A program made the position numbers and the translations under genes. From the NCBI GenBank assembly GCA_964461815.1, contig CAYWVF010000013.1:1-64000 (forward strand): a stretch of DNA of 64,000 nucleotides, given 5' to 3'. Below, one piece after another: positions 1 through 7,470 of the stretch. Below the pieces are notes generated by a model. The model was not told where the DNA came from. It did no database searches and worked only from the letters and a program-made list of their open reading frames with translations. This stretch comes from JAAZBA01 sp964461815 (GTDB lineage: Bacteria; Bacillota; Clostridia; Oscillospirales; QAMX01). Position 1 is the first letter of the stretch. Every line of letters starts with the position of its first letter.

Positions 1-2
1 TT

Positions 3-290
3 GACGGCAAGCTGTGTGTCATGACCGGTAAGTGCAAGCCTGTTTCCAAACAGATCGAGACAAATCCAAAGGTGGAGGTTTGCGCCTGCATCGATGGCGA
101 GTGGGTTCGGATCGCAGGAAAGCTGATGGAGGATGACAGAAGCGAAACACGGCAGACTATGCTGGATGCATATCCTTTTATGAAGAAAACCTATGCTGCT
201 GATGATGGCAATATGCAGGTGCTGTATTTTAAGGATGCCACTGCTACCTTTGAGGGCTTTTCCGGCAACAAAAGAACAGTAAGTTTCTAA
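3..290 (+). CDS. Pyridoxamine 5'-phosphate oxidase-family (FMN split-barrel) protein, N-terminus cut by window edge
   Basis: The frame is open from the first complete codon at position 3, so the gene begins before the window and about 95 C-terminal residues are visible. The pattern DGKLCVMTGK, then a run ending NPKVEVCACIDGEWVRIAGK, is the strand-turn-strand signature of the pyridoxamine phosphate oxidase-like split barrel, a family that binds FMN or another flavin and reduces small substrates in the cytoplasm. The exact substrate cannot be read from the sequence. The next gene, an aldo/keto reductase, starts 12 bases after the stop behind a strong AGGAGG site, so the two are almost certainly co-transcribed. 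Together they look like a redox pair in a catabolic operon. Family assignment is fairly secure; function is open. Confidence 0.75.
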   Translation, partial: DGKLCVMTGKCKPVSKQIETNPKVEVCACIDGEWVRIAGKLMEDDRSETRQTMLDAYPFMKKTYAADDGNMQVLYFKDATATFEGFSGNKRTVSF

Positions 291-302
291 GGAGGAAATA
301 CT

Positions 303-1253
303 ATGATCAATCTGAATCGCCTTGGACTTGGCACTATGGGAATGTCCATCGTGCGTAATCCCGAAAATTCCGTAAAGACCATTCACGCCGCACTGGATGC
401 AGGCATTACCCTGTTCAACACCGGTGAATTTTACAACAGCAGTGAAAGCGAGCTGATCGTGGGACAGGCATTGAAAGGTGTAAACCATGACAATTACTTC
501 CTGTCCGTCAAGTTCGGCGTACTGCCTTCACCTGAGGGCGGCATCTATGGTTTGGATGTAAAACCCCATAATGTAAAAGGCCATCTGACATACTCTCTGC
601 GCCGTCTGGGTCTTGACTACATTGACCTGTACCAGCCTGCCAGGCAGGATACTACTATTCCGGTAGAGGAACTGGTAGGCGCAATCGCTGATCAGGTAAA
701 GGCCGGCTATGTGAAGCACATCGGTCTTTCCATGGTAGATGCCGAAACTTTGCGCCGTGCATGCGCTGTGCACCCAATCCACACAGTGGAAATGGAGTAT
801 TCGCTTCTGAACCGCAGTATTGAAAAGGAACTGATTGCAGCTGCCAAAGAGCTGGGGGTAAAGGTTCTTGCCTTCGGCACAGTAGGTCACGGCCTGCTGA
901 ACGACAATTTCCTGAATGCGCCTGTGGATTCCAGAATGGGACGTGGTCTGCTGGCTCCGGAGCATCGGGAACAAAATCTTGCCATGGTTCGTAAGGTCAA
1001 GGAGATAGCCGACGAAAAGGGTGCGACACTTTCGCAGTTGGCTTTGGCTTGGAGTCTTTCCAAGTACGATCATGTCCAGAGCTTGATTGGAACCACCAAT
1101 CCTGCTCATCTGCAGGAATCTATCGATGCACTGAAGATTGAACTGTCTGCCGAGGATATTGTTCGGATCGAAACTGCTCTGGATGCAGACAAAATCGGAG
1201 GCAAAGGTATGCGTAACTTCGTATTTACCGATGGAGTTATGTCTTTGGCTTAA
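303..1253 (+). CDS. Aldo/keto reductase
   Basis: A 316-residue protein of normal length for the aldo/keto reductase superfamily, which reduces aldehydes and ketones with NADPH on a TIM barrel. Visible hallmarks are the N-terminal RLGLGTMGMS stretch, LFNTGEFYNSSESELIVGQAL (in place of the usual DTAexYG.SE catalytic block, with Asn-Thr-Gly and the following Tyr), the SLRRLGLDYIDLYQPAR block, and the C-terminal nucleotide-binding loop around SLIGTTNPAHLQESIDAL. The catalytic lysine position is SVKFG near residue 68. The start follows AAGGAGGAAATACT. It sits between the FMN protein and an OB-fold-like protein in a five-gene plus-strand operon with two amidohydrolases. This fits breakdown of a cyclic or aromatic substrate, but the substrate is not known. 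Confidence 0.88.
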   Translation: MINLNRLGLGTMGMSIVRNPENSVKTIHAALDAGITLFNTGEFYNSSESELIVGQALKGVNHDNYFLSVKFGVLPSPEGGIYGLDVKPHNVKGHLTYSLRRLGLDYIDLYQPARQDTTIPVEELVGAIADQVKAGYVKHIGLSMVDAETLRRACAVHPIHTVEMEYSLLNRSIEKELIAAAKELGVKVLAFGTVGHGLLNDNFLNAPVDSRMGRGLLAPEHREQNLAMVRKVKEIADEKGATLSQLALAWSLSKYDHVQSLIGTTNPAHLQESIDALKIELSAEDIVRIETALDADKIGGKGMRNFVFTDGVMSLA

Positions 1254-1270
1254 TTGAGGAGGAAATCTTG

Positions 1271-1690
1271 ATGAACGAACCTTTGATTTTTTACCCTAAG
1301 CATCCATCTTCTATGAAAACTCATAAGATCGAAACCCAGCCTATGCCCATCCTGCCCCAAAAAGCTCCCTTTGATGTGCGTTCTCTGTCTGAAATGTTCA
1401 GTGCAGATCTGCATGGTGCATTGGCTATATATGAAGATAAACGTTTCGAAGTCACCGGCGTTGCCGTCAAGGTTGGTCCGGATGTGCATAACAAGCCCTC
1501 TATTGAGATTTCCGATTGTGTAGGCGGGCAGACCTATGCTTTGACGATTTTTCCCACCGATGACCATTACCGCAAAGTGTCTGTTGGTGACAAGGTAACT
1601 GTCCGAGCTAATTATCTGGTCTTTAGCAATTTGTTTGGAGTGGTAATGAAGCACAGCGAGCTTGTCAATGTGGAGAAGTCCGATGATTAA
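1271..1690 (+). CDS. Hypothetical OB-fold-like protein (tRNA_anti-like)
   Basis: A protein of about 139 residues that I do not recognise as a named gene. The ATG at 1271 is preferred over the adjacent TTG at 1268 because AGGAGG ends about 8 bases upstream of it. The central part (roughly residues 40-135) has alternating hydrophobic strands, with blocks such as RFEVTGVAVKVG, PSIEISDC, YALTIFP and SVGDKVTVRANYLV. This resembles the OB-fold seen in tRNA_anti-like small proteins. There are no signal peptide, membrane helix or catalytic residues that I can identify. It overlaps the next gene by 8 bases, so it is translationally linked to the amidohydrolase. A substrate-binding or accessory role in the operon is only a guess. 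Confidence 0.6.
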   Translation: MNEPLIFYPKHPSSMKTHKIETQPMPILPQKAPFDVRSLSEMFSADLHGALAIYEDKRFEVTGVAVKVGPDVHNKPSIEISDCVGGQTYALTIFPTDDHYRKVSVGDKVTVRANYLVFSNLFGVVMKHSELVNVEKSDD

Positions 1691-2660
1691 ACTGAAATAC
1701 TCACTTTTTGACGGCGAAAAGGTATGGAAAGGTGCGGCTGTCACAATTGAAAATGGTATCGTCACTTCCATTCAAGAATGTGATCCTGCGGAGTGCGGTG
1801 AGGGCTTTCTTATGCCGGGTTTGATCGATGCCCATACGCATATGGGAACCACCGCCCATGTGGAGGCTATGCTGAAAAACGGAATCACTGCCACCTGCGA
1901 TGTCAGCGCATCTGCCGATCTGATAGGATCCTCAAGACAGCTTGAGATAGTCGGTTCCGCAGGAATGGCTATGGGTGTGATAATGAATCCGAAAAGCTAT
2001 GTGGAGAAAACAGTGGCAAACGGTGCAAGATACATTAAGGTTCTGCTGTTTAACCCTCTTTCCATCGGCAGATCAGCACTTCGAGGTATCGTGAAAGCCG
2101 CTCATGCAAAAGGTTTGAAAGTTGCTGTTCATGCCACTGAGGTTGCCACGGTGCGCCAAGCAGTGGATGCAGGTGCAGATATTCTGCTCCATGTGCCTAT
2201 GAAGGAAGTATTTCCGAAAGAACTGGCGAAAATCATCGCAGAGAAGAGAATAGCAGTGGCACCTACTCTTGTGATGATGGAAACCTTTGCTCACAGCGGA
2301 CGTGGCGGATATGAAACTACGGACTATCAAAATGCCGAGAATGCCGTGAGACTGTTGCACGATTGCGGCGTGTCTATTCTGGCAGCCACCGATGCCAATA
2401 CCGGTAATTTCGCTCCCGGTGTTGGTTATGGAGATACCTTGCATTACGAAATGAAGCTGCTGGTAAAAGCCGGCATGACCCCGATCGAAGCGCTTACGGC
2501 TGCAACCGGTAAAAACGCAGAAGTGTTTGGCATAAAGGCGGGAAGGATCGCACTCGGTCAGCCTGCCACGATGTTGCTTGTGGATGGCAGACCCGACAGA
2601 GAAATTACTGATATTGCAAGGATAAAGCAAGTTTGGGTGAAAGGAGAAATGATACAATGA
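1683..2660 (+). CDS. Metal-dependent amidohydrolase (imidazolonepropionase-like)
   Basis: A metal-dependent hydrolase of the amidohydrolase TIM-barrel superfamily, 325 residues from the ATG at 1683, which has a GGAG site about 7 bases upstream; in-frame starts further upstream lie deep inside the previous gene. The metal ligands can be followed: the HxH motif in GLIDAHTHMG, a Lys in ARYIKVLLF, a His in KVAVHATE, a His in DILLHVPMKE, and the final Asp in ILAATDANTG. The C-terminal strand block with GRIALGQPATMLLVDGRP is typical of the imidazolonepropionase/dihydroorotase-like composite domain. The stop overlaps the next start as ATGA, so two different amidohydrolases are made together. The substrate is unknown; a cyclic amide or lactone is plausible. 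Confidence 0.83.
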   Translation: MIKLKYSLFDGEKVWKGAAVTIENGIVTSIQECDPAECGEGFLMPGLIDAHTHMGTTAHVEAMLKNGITATCDVSASADLIGSSRQLEIVGSAGMAMGVIMNPKSYVEKTVANGARYIKVLLFNPLSIGRSALRGIVKAAHAKGLKVAVHATEVATVRQAVDAGADILLHVPMKEVFPKELAKIIAEKRIAVAPTLVMMETFAHSGRGGYETTDYQNAENAVRLLHDCGVSILAATDANTGNFAPGVGYGDTLHYEMKLLVKAGMTPIEALTAATGKNAEVFGIKAGRIALGQPATMLLVDGRPDREITDIARIKQVWVKGEMIQ

Positions 2661-3655
2661 AAATAATTACATTGGAAGAACATATTCCTCTAAAAACGCT
2701 AACTCATGCACTTGCAAAATATCCTTCTGAAGATGCAGTCCGTACCGGCTGTGCCGGTTCACCGAAGCTGCCCTATTTCCCGGATATGAAGCTGTATGGA
2801 GATGTTGAAACGCGCCTTGCAGACATGGATAAGTATGGTATCACTACGCAGATATTGTCCGCACCGGTTTGCTCCGGGCTTTTGCCGGAGAAAGAAGCGG
2901 CATCTGTTGTAAGAGAGGCCAACAATGAGTTGGCGCAAACTGTGAAGATGCATCCCGACCGTTTCGGTGCATTTGCTGTACTGCCGTGGTCAGCTCCGGA
3001 AGCTGCCGCAGGAGAACTTGAAAGAGCTGTAAATAAGCTTGGCTTTCAGGGAGCAATTTTGGCAGGCAGGCCCACCGGAAAAGAGAAATTTTTGGATGAT
3101 AAGCAATTTACTCCTGTCTTGGAGGCCACAGAAGCATTAGCAGTCCCGATCTATATCCATCCTGCAGCGCCCATGACGACCGTGCAGAAATGCTATTATG
3201 ATGGCTTGGGCGACCGGCTTAGTGCACGTCTTTCTCTTTATGGTTGGGGCTGGCATCACGAAGCCGGCATTCAAGTACTGCGTATGATCCTGTCCGGTGT
3301 ATTTGAGAAATTTCCAAAGCTGCAACTCGTAGTCGGTCATTGGGGTGAGATGGTGCCGTTCTTTTTGTCTCGTCTGGATCAAGCGTTACCACAAACGGTT
3401 ACGAAACTGAATCGCTCCATCACAGACACTTTCCGTCAGAATGTATATGTTACCCCCAGCGGTATTTTCGATTACCCTCAACTGAAATTTTGTATGGAAG
3501 TGCTAGGCGTAGACCGTATCATCCACAGCGTAGACTTTCCCTTTATTTCCAATCAAGATGCTAAATCGTTCATCCAAAATGCACCCATCGGTGACGAGGA
3601 TAAAGAAAAGATCGCTCATTGCAATGCGGAAAACCTTTTCAAAATGAAAAGATAA
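2657..3655 (+). CDS. Amidohydrolase 2 family protein (gamma-resorcylate/2,3-dihydroxybenzoate decarboxylase-like)
   Basis: About 332 residues from the ATG at 2657, which overlaps the upstream stop as ATGA behind AAGGAGAAATGAT. The N-terminal ITLEEH block, the inner VPIYIHPAAP block, the LQLVVGHWGEM block and the late SVDFPF Asp match the metal-binding pattern of the Amidohydro_2 family, whose members decarboxylate hydroxybenzoates or hydrolyse lactones. The EEH opening, rather than DxH, is what decarboxylases such as gamma-resorcylate decarboxylase show. It is the last gene of the operon. With the FMN protein, aldo/keto reductase and second amidohydrolase, it suggests breakdown of an aromatic or cyclic plant or host compound. 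The exact reaction is inferred only. Confidence 0.83.
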   Translation: MKIITLEEHIPLKTLTHALAKYPSEDAVRTGCAGSPKLPYFPDMKLYGDVETRLADMDKYGITTQILSAPVCSGLLPEKEAASVVREANNELAQTVKMHPDRFGAFAVLPWSAPEAAAGELERAVNKLGFQGAILAGRPTGKEKFLDDKQFTPVLEATEALAVPIYIHPAAPMTTVQKCYYDGLGDRLSARLSLYGWGWHHEAGIQVLRMILSGVFEKFPKLQLVVGHWGEMVPFFLSRLDQALPQTVTKLNRSITDTFRQNVYVTPSGIFDYPQLKFCMEVLGVDRIIHSVDFPFISNQDAKSFIQNAPIGDEDKEKIAHCNAENLFKMKR

Positions 3656-3665
3656 AAAAAGTGGC

Positions 3666-3875
3666 TTATTCAGCGCAAATCTCTATTTTCGTTCCACCTT
3701 TGAATCGGAATACTATTCTGTTGTCAACGTGTACTGCTGCTTCAAACAGCGTGAACCATAGCCTTTCGTTACGGATATCAGGGACGAGGAACTTTTTGCG
3801 AGAAAATGCAACGTGAAATCCGACACGGTTATCAAAAGTGTGTTTAAATGCATGCTTTTTACGTTTTAGAACATC
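3666..3875 (-). pseudogene. Remnant of a recombinase-like C-terminus
   Basis: Read on the minus strand this stretch is open for about 69 codons and ends in a stop at 3666-3668. Its last 25 residues, including VDNRIVFRFKGGTKIEI, resemble the extreme C-terminus of large serine recombinases and Tn-type resolvases, which often end with a DRIVFRFKDGTEI-like strand pair. There is no start codon with a ribosome binding site, and a stop lies directly upstream, so only a tail survives. It occupies the gap between the catabolic operon and the tmRNA 3' end, where mobile DNA often inserts. The resemblance is from memory of the family and is short, so this is a moderate call. Confidence 0.42.
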
Positions 3876-3899
3876 TTAAAAAGGTTACAAAATAAATAA

Positions 3900-3933
3900 A
3901 AAACAAGGCTAAATATGAGTTTAACCTTGTTTT
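3900..3933 (-). terminator. Rho-independent terminator of ssrA
   Basis: AAACAAGG-CTAAA pairs with TTTAA-CCTTGTTT across a 6-base loop. On the minus strand the hairpin is followed by a T-rich run. It lies about 25 bases past the tmRNA CCA end. Confidence 0.8.
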
Positions 3934-3958
3934 TATTATGGTTTTTATTAATTTTTTC

Positions 3959-4350
3959 TGGTGGAGGCGAGGGGAGTTGAACCCCTGTCCGAAAACGTAT
4001 CCACATGGACTTCTCCGGGCGCAGTTTATCTTTTTCCCGAATATTACTTCGAGGCTTCCCTTGTCATGACGCCGACAAACAGGCTGCATGCTTCGGTAGC
4101 TTCATTATGCGTGACATGTGCAAAGCTTAGCATGTTCACGTTCACTACTCCCCGATCTAAGCGGGTTTTTTGACACCCGACCCCGGTCCGTAGTCCCTCC
4201 GGGATGGACGGCTGCGTTTAATTACGCAGCAAGAGCTGTTGCTCTGTAATTTGTGTTGTTAGTTAATTTATAATTGCAGGTGTTTATAGCGCCCCGCCCC
4301 GCTGCCCGCTATCCATACTTCAGCATCCCCGTCGAAACCGGTACGCCCCC
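3959..4350 (-). ncRNA. ssrA: Transfer-messenger RNA (tmRNA)
   Basis: On the minus strand the RNA starts GGGGGCGTACCGGTTTCGAC and ends with the T-arm GGGGTTCGAAC-like block followed by CGCCTCCACCA. The 5' GGGGGCG and 3' CGCCTCC pair over seven positions (one G-U), forming the alanine-type acceptor with an encoded CCA. The length, 392 nt, is normal for a one-piece tmRNA. The tag reading frame ends in Ala-Leu-Ala-Ala before a TAA that sits in the loop of a GCTGCG/CGCAGC helix, as expected for helix 5. Upstream the tag reads ..NNTNYRATALAA; I could not fix the resume codon with certainty. The RNA rescues stalled ribosomes with SmpB and tags nascent chains for proteolysis. Confidence 0.96.
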
Positions 4351-4364
4351 ATATGGCATTCTTT

Positions 4365-4393
4365 ATTCTACATTAAAAAGCCGCCTTTGTCAA
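4365..4393 (-). promoter_or_regulatory. Sigma-A-like promoter of ssrA
   Basis: On the minus strand TTGACA (4388-4393) is followed by a 17-base spacer and TAGAAT (4365-4370). Predicted transcription would begin a few bases before the mature tmRNA 5' end at 4350. The -35 box lies inside the loop and arm of the terminator hairpin just upstream. Confidence 0.8.
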
Positions 4394-4404
4394 GACGGCT
4401 TTTT
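4376..4404 (-). terminator. Terminator hairpin after the creatininase-family gene
   Basis: AAAAAGCCG pairs with CGGCTTTTT, giving a symmetric stem flanked by A and T runs that could work on either strand. It follows the stop of the minus-strand creatininase-like gene and overlaps the ssrA promoter. Confidence 0.75.
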
Positions 4405-4438
4405 AATACAATACAATTTTTTATCGACAGGCTGCGAT

Positions 4439-5377
4439 TTATTTTTTGTTCATAAACCAATCCCAGCCCGGGAATTCGGGATGCTCACGGTTTTCACTGT
4501 ATTCATCCCAAGTGACGTTTGTTTTCCAGTATCTGCTTGTGATCTTTTCAAATGATGTCCAGATCTCCTCTGTTTCGTAGTAATTCGGAGCTGTCGGACG
4601 TACCTCGGGCTCAACATAGGCATCATAAAGAGCCTTTGCCTTTGCAGCCAGTCTATCTGTCAGATATTCCATTGCCTTGTTGCCGAGCTCCATCAGAGCG
4701 TCTGCTCTGGAAGCGTCATTTACAAAGCTCTTAGGAGAATTATATCCGACTCTGTTGCTGCCGTTTCCGCCGCCGATCTCGGGATAACGCATCTCCTTGC
4801 CGAGCAGATGAATAGGCGCATGCTTCGGATTTGCAGCATATGTTAATGCTGTCTCCATGTCACCTCCATGATCGAAAGATATTCCGGGGAACAGCTCTTT
4901 CTCAAACAGCTCAAAGTAGCAGAAGTACTCAGCCTGTATAGGACTGCCTGTCTTACGCTTATAGTAGTCTATCATTAGATTTATATCGTGATTGGTACCC
5001 TGCACTGCGTGACCGGATACAAGCAGTACAGCCTTGAAGCCGCGAGCGTCGAATGCACGCAGATGATACAATATGTTGTGGAAAAACATGTATGCCGGGA
5101 TCGATGCACAGATATAATCGCCCATACCGCAGCCACGAAGTGACCAGTTGAACTCGGGCTCTTCATCAACATGCCATGCGAAATACGGAGCGACTATGCC
5201 GCCGTTTCTTTCCGCAGCCTGTGTGCATATCTTAGATACAGGAAACCAGTCGTCTCCCATGTTGCTGTACGAACCATGGCATTCCGCAAGACCATACGGC
5301 ATGTAGCATATGGGACATTCCGCACGGCGATCGATAAATTCTTCAGGTGATAATTCGAGCCAATTTACGCTTGCCAT
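4439..5377 (-). CDS. Creatininase family protein (metal-dependent amidohydrolase)
   Basis: 312 residues with the three signature blocks of the creatininase/creatinine amidohydrolase family. These are an N-terminal MPYGLAECHGSY (usual form PxGxxEqHG), a middle VLLVSGHAVQGTNHDIN (usual GGHggN), and a late DHGGDMETAL (usual HAGxxETS). The Glu, His and Asp of these blocks normally bind two metals such as Zn or Mn. The family cleaves cyclic amides, for example creatinine or formamides in flavin and mycofactocin-type pathways. Here the middle motif departs from consensus (SGHAVQG rather than GGHGGN), so the substrate may differ. It follows rplI by 28 bases and could be co-transcribed. A terminator lies right after the stop. 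Confidence 0.82.
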   Translation of the reverse strand: MASVNWLELSPEEFIDRRAECPICYMPYGLAECHGSYSNMGDDWFPVSKICTQAAERNGGIVAPYFAWHVDEEPEFNWSLRGCGMGDYICASIPAYMFFHNILYHLRAFDARGFKAVLLVSGHAVQGTNHDINLMIDYYKRKTGSPIQAEYFCYFELFEKELFPGISFDHGGDMETALTYAANPKHAPIHLLGKEMRYPEIGGGNGSNRVGYNSPKSFVNDASRADALMELGNKAMEYLTDRLAAKAKALYDAYVEPEVRPTAPNYYETEEIWTSFEKITSRYWKTNVTWDEYSENREHPEFPGWDWFMNKK

Positions 5378-5405
5378 ATTAGTACCTCCGATAAATATAT
5401 TAAAA

Positions 5406-5849
5406 TTATTCCGTTACATGTACATATAATGTGCCTGAAATTTCGGGGAAAAGCTTTACTTTGATCTCGTAAGAGCCGAATGCTTTGATAGGCTCGTCTA
5501 CTACGATCTTCTTATGATCTATCTCTACCTTGTGCTGCTCCTTAAGCTTTTCTGCGATCTCCTTAGAGGTTATCGCACCGAACAGCTTACCGTTAGCGCC
5601 TGCCTTCGCCGTGATCTTTACAGGCATACCTGCGAGCTTCCTGCCAAGCTCCTCGGCGGCATTCTTTTCAATAGCGAGACGGCGCTTTTCAGCCTCGTCA
5701 CGGATCTTTATGGAATTGATAGCATCCTGTGTTGCTTCTACTGCCAGCTTTCTGGGGAGAAGAAAGTTTCTTGCATATCCGTCTGATACGTTTATAAGCT
5801 CACCCTTTTTACCCTGACCCTTTACATCCTGCTGAAGGATAACTTTCAT
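5406..5849 (-). CDS. rplI: 50S ribosomal protein L9
   Basis: 147 residues, the usual length for bacterial L9. The N-terminal domain with MKVILQQDVKGQGKKGELIN and GYARNFLLPRKLAVEAT is the conserved 23S rRNA-binding part. It is joined by a long helix (around EAEKRRLAIEKNAAEELGRKL) to the C-terminal domain with GKLFGAITSKEIAEKL and HKKIVVDEPIKAFGSYEIKVKL. L9 extends from the L1 stalk base and limits frameshifting. It follows recX by 47 bases and has a good AAAGGAGAT site before its ATG. The neighbourhood recA-recX-rplI is not the classical rpsF-rpsR-rplI operon, so it may carry its own promoter in the short gap, where a TATAAT-like element is visible. Confidence 0.97.
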   Translation of the reverse strand: MKVILQQDVKGQGKKGELINVSDGYARNFLLPRKLAVEATQDAINSIKIRDEAEKRRLAIEKNAAEELGRKLAGMPVKITAKAGANGKLFGAITSKEIAEKLKEQHKVEIDHKKIVVDEPIKAFGSYEIKVKLFPEISGTLYVHVTE

Positions 5850-5896
5850 TTTATCTATCTCCTTTTACGATTATAGTTAATGTATGTGTATTATAG

Positions 5897-6379
5897 CTAT
5901 TCATCCGATATATCCGAGCTTTCAAGCCTTTTGATGGCAGCACTTATCTCATCGGGACGGTAGCCTCGTCTGTACAGCATCGCACGGGCACGTCTGAGAT
6001 CGTCGAAATCACGATTGCCATGGAGGTATGTTTCGAGAACACGCATGATCTTTCTCTCGTCTACCTCGTAGTCACGCATGGCATATTCGATAGCGTCCGA
6101 CTTTACTCCCTTGGCCTTCAGGTACTCTCTGACCTTATATACTCCGCTGCCCTTTGCCGACATTCGCTGAGCTACTGCCGAGGCGTATTCGAAATCGTCC
6201 AGATAATGCTTTTTGATGCATTCGGACAATGCATAGGCGGCAGCCTCTTCATTAAAGCCGTATTCGGTCAGCTTTACGAATAGCTCATTTTCACACCTTG
6301 AGCCTCGTGCGAGGATAGCAACTGCCTTTTGAAATGCGGCAGTCTCGTTCGTTGGATCTATATTCTTATTCCTCGTCAT
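5897..6379 (-). CDS. recX: Regulatory protein RecX
   Basis: 160 residues from the ATG at 6379, chosen because GGTGGAG lies about 9 bases upstream; an ATG at 6400 would add seven residues. RecX is made of repeated three-helix units, seen here as an AVAILARGSRCENELFVKL unit, a KVREYLKAKGVKSDAIEYAM unit and an RRARAMLYRRGYRPDEISAAI unit. It binds the RecA filament and restrains RecA recombinase and co-protease activity. The start overlaps the end of recA by 14 bases, the usual coupling that keeps RecX lower than RecA. The length is slightly short but normal for Clostridia. Confidence 0.9.
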   Translation of the reverse strand: MTRNKNIDPTNETAAFQKAVAILARGSRCENELFVKLTEYGFNEEAAAYALSECIKKHYLDDFEYASAVAQRMSAKGSGVYKVREYLKAKGVKSDAIEYAMRDYEVDERKIMRVLETYLHGNRDFDDLRRARAMLYRRGYRPDEISAAIKRLESSDISDE

Positions 6380-7448
6380 CGAAGAGGTCTCCACCGTCAT
6401 CGTCGGTTGTCATATCGGACGGCTTATATGAGGTGCGTATCTTCTCTTCCAGCTCGTCAGCCTTATCCGGATTGTCTGCAAGGAATAGTATAGCCTTGTC
6501 ACGTCCCTGACCCATACGCTCATCACCGAGTGAGAACCATGAGCCGCTCTTCTTGACGAAGCCGAGAGATTCTCCCATGTCCACAAGCTCTCCGAGTCTT
6601 GATATGCCCTTGCCGTACATGATGTCAAACTGGCAGGTCTTAAATGGGGGAGCAACCTTATTTTTAACTACCTTTACAAGCACGTGGTTACCTACGTTTG
6701 TATCGGCATCCTTTACATAGCTGATCCTGCGAACATCGAGTCTTACGCTGGCATAGAATCTCAGCGCACGTCCGCCTGTGGTGGTTTCCGATGGACCGTA
6801 TGACATACCGCCGATCTTTTCACGAAGCTGATTTATAAATATTACTGTACAATTTGTCTTGCCTATAGCACCTGCGAGCTTTCTGAGCGCCTGAGACATG
6901 AGCCTTGCGTGAAGTCCGACGTTAGCATCGCCCATTTCACCCTCGATCTCGGTTCTGGGAACGAGCGCCGCAACGGAGTCAACGACGATAAGATCTACCG
7001 CCGCACTGCGAACGAGTGCCTCTGTGATCTCAAGACCCTGCTCACCGCTGTCGGGCTGAGAAACGAGAAGAGAATCTATATCTACTCCGAGCGCACGTGC
7101 ATAGACCGGATCAAGTGCATGTTCGGCATCGATAAACGCAGCGATACCGCCCCTTTTCTGCACCTGAGCTGCAATATGAAGTGCTACGGTCGTCTTACCG
7201 GAGGATTCCGGACCGAATATCTCAACGATCCTTCCCTTTGGTATGCCTCCGATACCGAGTGCGATATCAAGACCTATCGAGCCTGTGGGAATGAATTCGA
7301 CCTGCATGTTGGCATTGTCTCCGAGACGCATTATAGCACCCTTGCCGTAGTCCTTTTCTATTTTGGCAAGCGTTTCGTTAAGTGCTTTGTCACGATCCTC
7401 TGCCACTTTATATACTATCTGCTGATTCTTTTTTGATTCTTTAGCCAT
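6366..7448 (-). CDS. recA: Recombinase RecA
   Basis: 360 residues starting at the ATG at 7448 (MAKESKKNQQ), behind AAGGAAG; an upstream in-frame extension lacks RecA character. The Walker A motif is GPESSGKTT, Walker B is VDLIVVDSVAALVPR, and loop L1/L2 residues follow in NQLREKIGGMSYG and TTGGRALRFYAS. The C-terminus is strongly acidic (DDDGGDLFDDEE), as usual. RecA forms filaments on single-stranded DNA for recombination and LexA/phage repressor cleavage. It lies 22 bases after the DUF1385 gene and overlaps recX, so it is likely transcribed from the promoter upstream of the DUF1385 gene. I did not see a clear LexA box in the gap. Confidence 0.98.
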   Translation of the reverse strand: MAKESKKNQQIVYKVAEDRDKALNETLAKIEKDYGKGAIMRLGDNANMQVEFIPTGSIGLDIALGIGGIPKGRIVEIFGPESSGKTTVALHIAAQVQKRGGIAAFIDAEHALDPVYARALGVDIDSLLVSQPDSGEQGLEITEALVRSAAVDLIVVDSVAALVPRTEIEGEMGDANVGLHARLMSQALRKLAGAIGKTNCTVIFINQLREKIGGMSYGPSETTTGGRALRFYASVRLDVRRISYVKDADTNVGNHVLVKVVKNKVAPPFKTCQFDIMYGKGISRLGELVDMGESLGFVKKSGSWFSLGDERMGQGRDKAILFLADNPDKADELEEKIRTSYKPSDMTTDDDGGDLFDDEE

Positions 7449-7470
7449 ATCTGTACACTTCCTTATGTTA

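Noticed and set aside
528..1109. Open frame of about 190 codons opposite the aldo/keto reductase
   Set aside because: The plus-strand gene is clearly real and this frame has no SD or recognisable motifs.
7449..7470. LexA box upstream of recA
   Set aside because: The 22-base gap after the DUF1385 gene shows no GAAC-type dyad, and recA is probably read from the upstream promoter.
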